DNA of 64,000 bases, from NCBI RefSeq assembly GCF_000234665.1, contig NC_018317.1, positions 529,285 to 593,284 of the forward strand, read 5' to 3'. This DNA is from Leishmania mexicana MHOM/GT/2001/U1103 (taxonomy: Eukaryota; Euglenozoa; Kinetoplastea; Trypanosomatida; Trypanosomatidae). The notes under the pieces are model-generated. The model was given only the letters and a program-made list of their open reading frames with translations, was not told the DNA's origin and did not search any database. Numbering within the stretch: position 1 is the first letter of the stretch; each line of letters starts with the position of its first letter. A program made the translations under genes and the position numbers. Below, piece by piece: positions 42,335-52,312 of the stretch.

Positions 42335-44044
42335 TCAGAGGCCGACAGGCTTGCGTTGTTTGCCATTGAACTGCCTCGTGTAGACCATCGTCTTGATGCG
42401 CTTGGAGATGTTGGCCAGTGGGCTCGTGGGATCGACGAAGCGCCACATAGAGTAGAACTCGTTCTTCACCAGCGGAAGCGCGACCTCCATCGACTTGCCC
42501 AGGAGATACGCCGCGTGCTTCATGCGCCCCCCGTCCACGAAGAAGGAGGCGATATTGGTCAGCTTCTCCGAGTTGGACAGCTGTTTGGCAGTGCAGCTGT
42601 ACGCACCTGTCCTCATCATCACGTTAGCGACGCCGTACAGCATCACGCAGCAGTAATGGAAGAAGAGGCTGCCTAGATTCGGGTCGAGACCCGCTAGCAG
42701 GTCCATTGGGCCCGTCACACGGTTCCCACCGCACACAAAGTAGTCAAAGCACGCGTCGCGCAAGGCCTGGCTGCTGAAGACGGAGTAGAGAGCCCACGAC
42801 AGCAGGTTGATGCAGCAACTGTGGGTGTAGCGGAAGCGCACATAGTTCAAAATGGCGACCTGCATCTTGTCCTCGATGGCGGCCATCTCCTCCTGGTTGA
42901 CTGAGCGCAGTGACTGGATGTCCTTCAAACTGTTTGCCAGGCGAATCGCGTCGCGGAAGCAGCAAGTCATGCCGCCGCCAGTCAGCGGGTGCCGCTGGTT
43001 GGCATGGTCGCCGATGCCAACGTACCCCTTGATGGAAGGAAACGCAGGCGGATAGCGCGCCATAGGCATGCTGCGCAGACTCTTTGTGTCCTTCGATACC
43101 CGAATGAACTCTTCGCGCATGTGCTCCGGCAGGCGCGGCGCCACGTCCTGGATGAGCCACTCGCTCTGCTTCTCGAGGCTGGGCAGTGTGGGCTTGTTGT
43201 AGTCTACGAGTATGCGCAGTTCGTTGTCGTCCAGGCGGTAAGACAGGATCGGGCCTGTTTTGCCGAGGAAGACCGTCCCGCGCTGCTCCTTGGGCAGACG
43301 CACCGTCTTGAGCACGAGGCCGATAAAGTGCGAGTGGTAGTCGTAGGCAGGGGTGTAGTGCTGGTAGCGGCTTTTCCACTTGGACATGCCACCATCGCAC
43401 ATGACAACCAGCGGTGCCGTGGCAACCTTGCGCACCGTCGGGGCCGCGGGGTTGGCCTTGGGCGGGTCCTCGCGGAAGGGATCGGCGGGCACCTCGTACA
43501 TCTCCGCTACCGTGTACTCGACGCCGTAGGCGCGCTCGCCAAAGGAGAGGCCCTCTGTCAAGATGTTGTTGACGGTGCCCTCGACCATCGTAACATTCTC
43601 CTTGCAGCTGCGGAAGACGTACGAGCGCAGTCTCTGCACAAAGTCGCCGAAGTGGAAGGACACCCCGGAGGCACCCTTGCGGTAGGGCAGGTCCACATGA
43701 TTGCCCTTATCGTCCACCACCACATAGCCATGGCAGGGCATGCCAATAAACTCGGCGCACTCCTTCATGCCTACCTCTTTCAGCGCGTTCAGGCCGCCAG
43801 GCTGCAGCAGCTCACCAACGATGCGGTCCGGCTTAGTGAACAGCGTCCGCTCCACCATCAATACCTTTCGACCCTGATCCGACAACGCCTTGGCCAGCAC
43901 CGGGCCCGCGATACTGCCACCGACAATGATGACATCGTAGTCGTACGACGTGCGCGCCGGGCTCAACCGTAGCCGCGAGAGCGTGCGGTTCAACAGTAGT
44001 AGTGTGCTGACGGCACAGAGAACAGCAGCGAAGAAGTACAGCAT
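42335..44044 (-). CDS. SQLE: Squalene monooxygenase (squalene epoxidase)
   Basis: The product has 569 residues. An N-terminal membrane segment (LYFFAAVLCAVSTLLLL, residues 2-18) precedes the FAD-binding strand YDVIIVGGSIAGPVLAKAL (GGSIAG about 42-47). PDRIVGELLQPGGLNAL is the family's FAD-contact motif. GIGDHANQRHPLTGGGM, in the second half, is the conserved flavin-ribityl and substrate region. The enzyme converts squalene to 2,3-oxidosqualene with O2 and a reductase at the ER membrane, the first oxygen-dependent step of ergosterol synthesis and the target of allylamines. The open frame continues to 44221 without support: that segment reads THTHAR-type repeats and a CA run, so I start at the ATG before the membrane segment. 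Confidence 0.93.
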   Translation of the reverse strand: MLYFFAAVLCAVSTLLLLNRTLSRLRLSPARTSYDYDVIIVGGSIAGPVLAKALSDQGRKVLMVERTLFTKPDRIVGELLQPGGLNALKEVGMKECAEFIGMPCHGYVVVDDKGNHVDLPYRKGASGVSFHFGDFVQRLRSYVFRSCKENVTMVEGTVNNILTEGLSFGERAYGVEYTVAEMYEVPADPFREDPPKANPAAPTVRKVATAPLVVMCDGGMSKWKSRYQHYTPAYDYHSHFIGLVLKTVRLPKEQRGTVFLGKTGPILSYRLDDNELRILVDYNKPTLPSLEKQSEWLIQDVAPRLPEHMREEFIRVSKDTKSLRSMPMARYPPAFPSIKGYVGIGDHANQRHPLTGGGMTCCFRDAIRLANSLKDIQSLRSVNQEEMAAIEDKMQVAILNYVRFRYTHSCCINLLSWALYSVFSSQALRDACFDYFVCGGNRVTGPMDLLAGLDPNLGSLFFHYCCVMLYGVANVMMRTGAYSCTAKQLSNSEKLTNIASFFVDGGRMKHAAYLLGKSMEVALPLVKNEFYSMWRFVDPTSPLANISKRIKTMVYTRQFNGKQRKPVGL

Positions 44045-46151
44045 GGTTTTCTCGTGTGTAACCCTTGCGTGTGTGTGTGTAGAGTGGCTATGCTTGCGCG
44101 GCTCTTTCTTCTGTATGTTTGCGTCCGACAAGACAACCGGAGGACGGGGGGAAGGTTTGAAGACGAGAAGATCACAGCGAGGAGCAAGCGAGCAGGAACG
44201 CACGCGCCCTGTCCTCTTCACCCTAACGTCGATCTAGCAGCGCACCGCCGACAAAACAAAGGGGTGGAGGTGGAGCGCACCTCAGACGAGAAAACAGCGC
44301 GAAGGTGGCAACGGCGGCGAGAGAGCGGAAGGAGTGAGCGGGGGGTGGCGAGGGTACATGAAAAATGCCGGAGGCAGATACACGAGAGAGGGAGAACAGG
44401 GAAAGATGAGGAAGCAAAAGGAGAAGCGAAATAAGAACTGAGAAGAGGGGTTCACGTAGTGCTTGTCGTGATCTTGATGCACTCGTTTGGCAAATGACGA
44501 TGATTGGGTCGGGGGAGGGGTAGCGAGGGGGATAGGCTGCAGGGCTCCCACAAACAAAATAGAAGGAGGGGGGATACGACACGGCAAGCACGCACACTCG
44601 TAATCTCCCTCGCACGTGCACACAGGCGCGATGCTATGTGTGTCCGTGTGCGTATCTCTGCGTGAGTGGCCGCGTGTCTCAATATGTTTCTTGAACAGGG
44701 AGAAAGAAGGGTAGCCGATGCCCAGGAACACACACGCACACGCACGCACGCAGAGAGAGGGGAGGAACAGGGGAGGGCTGCTGATGAAGCGACGACGAAG
44801 GCGAAGAGAGAAAACAGGCGAAAGAGGCAAGGCCAGCAGACGTGGTATTGATGAGGTACTGATATGACGCATGAGTTGCTGGCACGTTCATTGGGGCGAT
44901 GCCATCCAGAAGCGCGATGCACGCGGGTGCCGTTATAGATTTCGTGGTTGTCGCAGTGGTGAGATGCGGGGGAGGCGTGTGTGCGTGGATGTGCATTGTC
45001 GAACAAGATACGAAAGCCAGGAGGAAAGAAGGGCACAGAGTGTAAGGAAAAAGACGGAGGATAGAAGGAGTCGTTGTGCCACCAGACGCCTGAGGTGACA
45101 CACTCCAACCAGCGACGAGATGGGTCGCCTTGTTTCAGTGAGCGTGTCTGTTTGTGTGACTGTGTGTGTGTGTGTGTTGTAAAGGGAGGAAGCGCCAAGA
45201 GAGAAACAGCTACAGCTGCGCGCCTCCGTGGTAGACTGCTTACATCGACGATGGTTGCACCTCGACAAGAACGTTTCCCTCGTCCATGAAGATGCAGAAC
45301 CGTCTCCGACCAGCCACACACACACACCGGTGTCTTTACGAACAACGGACATAGCAAGAGATAAAGAATGAGATGCTCGCCAGACGGCGGTCTCTCCTCT
45401 GCAGAACACCCCAGTTCTCACGCTGCTTGACAACAACCTCCCCTCTTTCCAGGTGTGGAAGCGCAGCATGAGGACTGAGGAGGCGTACTTCGCTTCCCCT
45501 CCTCTGCAGAAGATGAGGATGCAGAGGCCGGCAAAGCATCAAGGATAAGAAGGAAGGGAGGAGCGGCGGGGGTTGAGCAAACGTCCGCTTCCCACCCACC
45601 CATTTCTGTCTATGGGATGAACGTGTTTGTGTGTGTGTGTGCTTATTGTGCATATCACTCAACAAAGTGCTCGCGTGCGCGCACACACGCAGATAAGGTG
45701 TGTCTGCGATGGCACATTCAATCTATGAAGCATCCTTATTTCTTTTTCTTCTCTGCTACTCGTCAAACGCATCCTCGGCGTGTCCATCTCCTCATGCACA
45801 CTGCACACACACGCAGACAGACAGAGGAGCATGCGACGCTCAAGTACCCTACCCGATACATGACAGTCTGTCTAAACGCAGGAACGCGGACTCTACTCGT
45901 AAGGGCGTTTTGTGTGTATATACCAACATGGAGTAGAGAGGTTCCCCTACCGAACGGCACCACCAGCGCAGCTGCCACCCTCTCCGTTGGCCTCTCCTGG
46001 CGCCACAACCAACACGGAGCCCCACCCGCAACGCCACCTACAAGCAGCGGGCATCCTCGAATGAAGGCGATTGGGGGAGAGGGGAGGGGGCATCGTGCGC
46101 ACGGAAAACACAAGCTAGCGGTACCCACGCAAATGAGAATGGGAAGGGTGT
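44045..46151. other. Intergenic region (presumed POLID 3' UTR and SQLE 5' UTR)
   Basis: It contains GT/CA runs near 44070-44080, 45158-45177 and 45627-45641, and purine tracts. No gene was recognised. Confidence 0.5.
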
Positions 46152-49100
46152 CTAGAGCGTTGTTTCCTCCATGATGGGCCGCAGCGCCCCCATGCTCTCT
46201 CCAGCCACCACATCGCACGGGAAATCCACGGCCACCTGCATTTCGGGGTACAAGGCGTTGAGTACCGTCCGCGCTCCGTCCATGATGAGCTCCACATCCT
46301 TTGCCACCTGGCGGTACACGGAAACATGACAGTCCACCCACACGCAGTCGTGCACCGTGTTCGTGAGCACCGCAAGGCCGTTGTAATTGTTGTTGGCGAG
46401 GAAGTGCCGCCACAGCACCCCGAGCATCACCTGCACAATCTCGCCAGCGAAGCCCTGTACGGGGTAGTTCTTGAGGTGGGTGGGGGAGAAGTTCGTCGAC
46501 TTGCGCACCGCGTCCCGCTCGCGCAGCATTCCCTCCGGAACGTCCGACTCCGTGAAGACGTAGCGGCTCCCCGTCAACACGGGGAACATGCCCTTGAAGA
46601 ACTGGTGGCCGCGCACGTTTCGCACGCCGTTCTGCAGCGATGCGTCGTAGCTGTTCGCCGATAAGGTTACCATCTTGTTGAACACCTCAACGCCACGGTA
46701 CGTCTCATTCTCCTTCTCGATAAGCATGCGGACCTGGTCCTGGGTAAGCCCAGTGCTTTGACTCAGCATCCGCACGCCGGCACCGTATTGCCGCTGGAAG
46801 GAGAATATCTTCGCCTGTTGCCGCAGCTTCACAAACTCCGGCTCCTTGTTCTTTTTGGCGCGCTGCAGCACATCGGTGTATTTAAGATCCGGCCGCATCA
46901 TCGTCACACGTTTGCAGTGGAAGTCCACATTGTTCCGCAAGTCTTCAAGCATCTGCTCGTCGGATGCGAGCACAGCGAGTGCCACGACCTCCAGCTGTGA
47001 ATAGTCCGCCTCGATGCACATGCCCTTGTCACCGAAGCGGCTGATGAACATATCGCGCAGGCTCGACTTGTCCTCCTTTGGAATGTTCTGGCAGTTCGGG
47101 TTCGCACTCGCCAGGCGTCCAGTGTTCGTCTTGTTGTGGATCAGCTCGTGGTGGATGCAGCTGTCCATCGAGTGCACAAGCGACACCATTCCAGTGCCGC
47201 CGTCGGTGCTCTCGTAGTAGGTACCAATCAGCTTCTCGAGTGCGCGCAGCTCAAGGATAACACTGGCAGTGCTGTCGTTGTGGTTGGACTTGAAGTAACT
47301 AAGGGTATCTTCCCCAACCTGCAACTGGCGCGTCGTCGAGCTGCGGAAGCGGCGCATCACCTGCTCCGCCTCCAGTTCATTTGGGATGTACTGCGCAAGC
47401 CGGCCTTTGATGTTCACCTTGACGATGTCATCGTGGGCGCACGGAATGGCGAAGCAGTCGTACACCGAGGAGGTCGTCTTGCCCACCAGACACATGAGTG
47501 CCAGCCGCTTTCGCTCGGCATCGGGCAGCGAGTTGTAGTAGCCGACAAAGGCGCGCCGCTGCCGCAGCAGCACCGGCAGGTCGTCGTCGGTGCGCGCTGC
47601 GTCCTTCTTTCCCTTGCGCGTCTTGGACGGCTCAGTCGAGAGCGCCTCATGCTGCAGGGCCGCATTGGCGATATGGAGAAAGATATCGATGTAGTAGTTG
47701 CACCACTCCTCCGGCTTCATCAATGACTCCTGCAGCAGCGCCTTCTTGAAGGCCTCCGCGATGCCCATCTTGTTGCGCTTCCCCACCTTCGGCAGCGCCT
47801 TTGGCGGGATGACCGGTCCAAGCGAGTCGGCGGCGCCGCCGCCACTGCTGCTGCTGCTGCCTCTCCGCCTCGAGCCGCCTAGCGTCGCGTGCAGGTTGCT
47901 CGCGTACTGGTGCTTGTAGTAGGCTAAGATGGCGACCGTGTCGGCAAGAGAGATGTTGTAGCGCAGCTTTGGGTCCGCCGCGTCAAGGTAGCCCGCGTGC
48001 GCCTCCAAGTACCGAGTCAGCCCCGCATCGCTGCGGATATAGTGCATAAAAGAGAATCCCGCGTCGCGCGCTAGAATAGTTACGTGCGCATCCGCGAATG
48101 CCGCATCCTTTACCGACGCGTCGTCCTCGGTGGGCATGATCATCTCCGTGTGCTTTGCCACTTGCGCGATTACAAACCGCTCCAGCTGCTCCGCCTTGTC
48201 GCTCTCCGTTATTGTCACGGATTCGCCGCTGATCGGGTTCTTGACGAACAGTTTGGCGATGCCCTCGGTGCCGCTCGGTGTCAGCGCAGCGAAGAGGAAG
48301 AGATGGCGCCGCGGCAACAGGTTGGCAAGGGCCGACGTCTCGCCGCCCTTGTCGGCATTCAGTCGCGACACCGTCGTCGCATCTCGCCGCAAACTCTCCA
48401 AAATCGATGAGCTCTTGCGGAAGCCCGCCTGCCGCATGTACGCCTCCAGGTACCCGCGGAAGAGGCGTGTACCCTTCTCAGACGGCATGCCCGCCATGAT
48501 CGCACAGTCGCCAATGCCGAGGACGTGCACCGGCGGCCGCAGAAAGACGCCATTTGGGTACTCCGACGGCGGGAAGCACTCAGGGCGGAGGAACAAGGTG
48601 TGGCGCGCAAATAGTTCGCCCGTGAGCGGCTTGCTCTCCCGCGCGTTCGTGCTCAGCGTGAGCTTGCCGCCAAAGAAGAACGTGATGAGGTGCTGATTGG
48701 AGGACCAGTTAAAGAATTTGCGACAGTCGTGCGGGATCTCCTGCGGGATGGACTCCTCCAGGTGTCGGCGCAGCTCCGACACCTTTGTCATCAGTTCATT
48801 GCTCTGCCGCTGCGCTAGGTCGACGTTCGTCTTGAGTCCGTTGTACTCCATCTCCGTCGTACACAGCAGCCCCTCCATCCGCGCACAGCCGATGATGACC
48901 TGCCGCTGCTCGAGGGCCCGCTCCATGTGTTTGCAGAAAATGAGCTCGGTGTTCTCGAGGTCGCCGTGGAGGTACTCGGTGAGGGTGCTGTATGGAATCT
49001 CGTACGTCTCCTTCCCCTCCGCCCACGCCCGCTTCACCGCATCCAGCTTCATCGTTTGGCCGCCGTAGCTCTTCGCCACATCCTCCAGGCCCGCCCCGTG

Positions 49101-51098
49101 CCCGAGCTTCACCTCTTGCCCGGTCAAGAGATACTCGCCATACATGGTATCCCATATCTTGCCACCACGGCGCAGGAACTTTCGAAACTCGACGTCGCGC
49201 CAAATGTGCAGCATATCGAACTTGATGTTGTGGCCTACAATGACATCGTACTCGTCCAGCGGCGGCAGAAAGAGCGAGTCCTTGGAGGACTTCTCGACGA
49301 GGTGGTTTTGACTTGTCACGGACGGGTCGTCGTAGCGCATGGCAACGCTGCGGTCAAAGTAGCGCCTGGGCATGAATACGTTCCCCTTGTAGTCGCGAGC
49401 GCCGGACAAGACGACGTAGTTCTCCTTGGTGAACGGGTTTGCCACGCGCTTGTAGCGCCGTATCGTTGTCGTCTCCAGATCCAAGATGAGGTACCGGCGC
49501 AGGCCACCCAGCGCTTTCTTCTCCCGCCCCAGACGGCCTTGATCTTCGTAGATTTTTCGACGCCACTGCTGTAGCCCAAATACGACCTCCGCGTCGTTGA
49601 TGTTGACCTTGTTGAGGAAGCTGGCCGTTGTGATTTGTGGCACCGGGTTCTTCTTCGCCTCTGCCGCCATCTCCTCCAGGCGCTTGAAGGCGGCCGCCGC
49701 CTCTTCCTGGGCAGGGATGCTGTTCACAGCGCTCATGATCGCTGGCGAGACTTTCTGCAGGCGCTCCGAGAAGAGCTTGTTAGCCAGCGCGGTGAAGCCG
49801 CGGTGAAGGTAGCGATCCATCTTCTCCTCGTCCTTACGCAGGTGATTCTCTGGGAAGCAGTTTTGCCGGATGAGGTTCCACGTCGCTCGCGGGTCCTCCT
49901 CTTCGCTGACGCCCTTCGCAACGTTGTGCCCGCCAAAGTACGGCGCCAAGCTCGAAACTTCCGCCACGAAGAACGGACTCTTCGGGCGGCATGTCCTCGC
50001 AAACGCCACAAGCTGCGACGACCTGGTACGGGCCGTCGGCACAAACAGCGAAATGGATGAACTGCCCTCGCCGTACAGGAGCGTGGTGAGCGCGTTGAGC
50101 TTCACCGTTTCCTCTGCTAGGCTGCGGATCATGTGCACCGACTGAGAGCGCCGCTGTGAGTCAAAGATGGTGACAATCATCGTGTACCCCTCCGTGATGG
50201 TGCCCTTGCCGACCCGCACGTTGATGTCCACCACGAAGACGTTCACGGCCTTGACGACCCGCCGCACAATCTGCTCCACCGGATTCAGCGTCTTGCGACT
50301 GCCAGGGGTGCCAAAGCGGCGATGCACGTTGAGAAGCACATCCCAGCCCATAACGGCACTGCGCGCTGCTCCGTTCGACTTCAGCACGTCGCTTGGCATG
50401 TACGCGCCGGCCCCCACATCGTACACCGGCGGGTCGACGGTGGTGCCGTTGAACTGCCGCTGCATCAGCAGAAATGCAGCGTGCTCGAGACCGAGAGGCA
50501 TGTCCACGCCCTTCACGACCTCTTGCTGTGCTTTGAAGGCGAGGAACGTGATGCCCCATGTGTCCGGCGCTAACACCAGCCTCTTCATCGCCTTGTTGCT
50601 CAGCATCGTCGCGGCGGATTTCACATCGCTCGAGGCGTCGTTGCCAAATAAGAGCCCAGCAATGTAGTCGTCACCAATGCGCTCGTCGACCCACATTGCG
50701 GCCTTCCATATGAGTTCCTCCTGCATGACGACCACCTCGTTCGTCGTGGCGGAGTACACAGCATAAAGCTTCTGCGCGGGGTCGTAGGCGAGGGTGAAGA
50801 TGCAGTACTGCGCCTTGGCCAGCAGCATCTTTGGGTCATCTGCCACCAGGGTGGCCGCGAATGGGTTCTGCCGCGCTGGGAACGACCTCATCGCCAGCGG
50901 CTGCGGCGCCGACACGGCAGGCGAGCCACTCGCCGACTGCGCGGGTGCAGGCACCGCTGCACCGACAGCAGTCGCGTACCTTGGAGGCACTGAGGAGGTG
51001 GCATTGTAGCACGCCAGGCGGACGAGCGCGACACAGCTGAGTACCGTCGTGACTAGCTTCGGCGGCTGGCCAACTAGACTGGCGTTTCGGCGCAACAT
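46152..51098 (-). CDS. POLID: Mitochondrial DNA polymerase I-like protein POLID
   Basis: The product has 1,648 residues. The N-terminus is basic and Ala/Ser-rich, consistent with mitochondrial import. A 3'-5' exonuclease-like domain shows LILDLETTT near 540 (DxE) and VGHNIKFDML near 622. The C-terminal family A polymerase has motif A EADYSQLEVVALAVL near 1365, motif B KIFSFQRQYGAG near 1430 and motif C VHDCVWVDCH near 1584, with palm aspartates intact. Trypanosomatids carry several such enzymes (POLIB, POLIC, POLID) that replicate kinetoplast DNA. Size and its place beside the dynein heavy chain point to POLID, from memory of T. brucei chromosome 11. The about 500 residues before the exonuclease motifs match no domain I recognise. 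An acceptor AG only 10 nt upstream fixes the start. Confidence 0.85.
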   Translation of the reverse strand: MLRRNASLVGQPPKLVTTVLSCVALVRLACYNATSSVPPRYATAVGAAVPAPAQSASGSPAVSAPQPLAMRSFPARQNPFAATLVADDPKMLLAKAQYCIFTLAYDPAQKLYAVYSATTNEVVVMQEELIWKAAMWVDERIGDDYIAGLLFGNDASSDVKSAATMLSNKAMKRLVLAPDTWGITFLAFKAQQEVVKGVDMPLGLEHAAFLLMQRQFNGTTVDPPVYDVGAGAYMPSDVLKSNGAARSAVMGWDVLLNVHRRFGTPGSRKTLNPVEQIVRRVVKAVNVFVVDINVRVGKGTITEGYTMIVTIFDSQRRSQSVHMIRSLAEETVKLNALTTLLYGEGSSSISLFVPTARTRSSQLVAFARTCRPKSPFFVAEVSSLAPYFGGHNVAKGVSEEEDPRATWNLIRQNCFPENHLRKDEEKMDRYLHRGFTALANKLFSERLQKVSPAIMSAVNSIPAQEEAAAAFKRLEEMAAEAKKNPVPQITTASFLNKVNINDAEVVFGLQQWRRKIYEDQGRLGREKKALGGLRRYLILDLETTTIRRYKRVANPFTKENYVVLSGARDYKGNVFMPRRYFDRSVAMRYDDPSVTSQNHLVEKSSKDSLFLPPLDEYDVIVGHNIKFDMLHIWRDVEFRKFLRRGGKIWDTMYGEYLLTGQEVKLGHGAGLEDVAKSYGGQTMKLDAVKRAWAEGKETYEIPYSTLTEYLHGDLENTELIFCKHMERALEQRQVIIGCARMEGLLCTTEMEYNGLKTNVDLAQRQSNELMTKVSELRRHLEESIPQEIPHDCRKFFNWSSNQHLITFFFGGKLTLSTNARESKPLTGELFARHTLFLRPECFPPSEYPNGVFLRPPVHVLGIGDCAIMAGMPSEKGTRLFRGYLEAYMRQAGFRKSSSILESLRRDATTVSRLNADKGGETSALANLLPRRHLFLFAALTPSGTEGIAKLFVKNPISGESVTITESDKAEQLERFVIAQVAKHTEMIMPTEDDASVKDAAFADAHVTILARDAGFSFMHYIRSDAGLTRYLEAHAGYLDAADPKLRYNISLADTVAILAYYKHQYASNLHATLGGSRRRGSSSSSGGGAADSLGPVIPPKALPKVGKRNKMGIAEAFKKALLQESLMKPEEWCNYYIDIFLHIANAALQHEALSTEPSKTRKGKKDAARTDDDLPVLLRQRRAFVGYYNSLPDAERKRLALMCLVGKTTSSVYDCFAIPCAHDDIVKVNIKGRLAQYIPNELEAEQVMRRFRSSTTRQLQVGEDTLSYFKSNHNDSTASVILELRALEKLIGTYYESTDGGTGMVSLVHSMDSCIHHELIHNKTNTGRLASANPNCQNIPKEDKSSLRDMFISRFGDKGMCIEADYSQLEVVALAVLASDEQMLEDLRNNVDFHCKRVTMMRPDLKYTDVLQRAKKNKEPEFVKLRQQAKIFSFQRQYGAGVRMLSQSTGLTQDQVRMLIEKENETYRGVEVFNKMVTLSANSYDASLQNGVRNVRGHQFFKGMFPVLTGSRYVFTESDVPEGMLRERDAVRKSTNFSPTHLKNYPVQGFAGEIVQVMLGVLWRHFLANNNYNGLAVLTNTVHDCVWVDCHVSVYRQVAKDVELIMDGARTVLNALYPEMQVAVDFPCDVVAGESMGALRPIMEETTL

Positions 51099-51108
51099 TG
51101 CGCTGTGT

Positions 51109-51132
51109 CTGAAAATTGCAGAGGAAGAAAGA
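51109..51132 (-). promoter_or_regulatory. Predicted trans-splice acceptor of POLID
   Basis: The minus strand reads TCTTTCTTCCTCTGCAATTT and then TCAG, with the AG at 51109-51110. This leaves a 10-nt 5' UTR before the ATG at 51098. Confidence 0.65.
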
Positions 51133-52312
51133 TTACACTGCTCGTTTCTGGTGGGACGACTGCACAGATAATGAGAGAGTGCCTCACTTTGCGTTCTCCT
51201 TTTATGAGGGTGTTTTTCTCCTCAATTCGAAGACTCTGACCACCGCAAGTGCCGTGACAACGGCTCTCTCCGTCTCGCTGTCTCTGAATGTGTGTGCACC
51301 TGTGACGTATGTGTGTGTGAGTGTGTGCGAATACGTGTGGAGAAAACGCAAGCACAGGAAGAGCGAGGGAGCAGATGTAGCGTGAAACGGCGCCTCGGTC
51401 GCGTGCTGCCGGGCCTCACACCGTGTTTCCCCTATACGCGAAAGAAAAGCACACACACATTCAAACGCGGGCTGTTTGCGGCTGCGTCACTCCCGCTGGC
51501 ACAAACGCGGGGATGCGCAGCAAGGGTGAGAAGGGGAAAAGGACTTCGATCCGCTGCCTCCACAGTGTGCACATGCGTCCCCCACACGAACACTTCGGTG
51601 CTTTCTTTTCCTGTTGTGCGGCTGCGCACAAGGGCCAGGGAGCGTAAAGCGGTGGTGAGAGAACGTCCGCACGCGGGCGAGGAGCGTGCCAAGAGAGAGA
51701 TGAGACGCCGAAGAGCAAATTCGATGAAAGGCGCATGAACGGAGAGAGAAGGCGCTAGGAGGATGCGCTGCCACGAATATCATGGGGATTAGCAGCGCTT
51801 GCTGACGGCGCTATGATATGCACTGTTCAAGAGTTTTACCGCACACGCGACATTGTCACAAGCTCGCAACTCCCCCTTCATAGTCCCCGATCTTCTTCTC
51901 AGAGCCGGTGGCTGTACGATGAAGAGGAGACACGGAAGGCGTCTACGGCAGGCCCGGCCGTCACGCTGAAACCACGAGTTCGTCCGACGGGAGAGGAAAA
52001 AGAACGCACCGCGTATCGCTGCCATATGGTCTGTTTGAAGATGCCTGTGTGTTTGTGTGTGGTAAAGGAGCCAGTGTACTGCAGAGTGGGCAAGCAAGAT
52101 CAGCTCGCAAAAATATATGCAAGGAAACGGGTTACACGACGCACACCGCAGCGGTGGCGAGCGGCTAGGTAGGCGCAGGTGTGCGGAGGTGGGTATATGA
52201 GGGGGGAGCTTGCGTGCACCTCCATAATTCAATGAACACTATCACCACCCCTGCCGCCGTTTGACGCACCGAAAAATGGGCCTCTCTCCAGTGTGGTTCT
52301 TTCGCTACCTTT
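51133..52312. other. Intergenic region (presumed MPK7 3' UTR)
   Basis: Mixed composition with short GT and CA runs. No gene was recognised. Confidence 0.5.

Noticed and set aside
44045..44221. A 59-codon upstream extension of squalene monooxygenase
   Set aside because: It encodes HSHSTHTHAR from a repeat and would bury the natural N-terminal membrane segment.
45075..45105. A possible fourth SIDER signature (GCCACCAGACGCCTGAGGTG)
   Set aside because: It matches the signature only over short pieces and has no matching body or TG run beside it.
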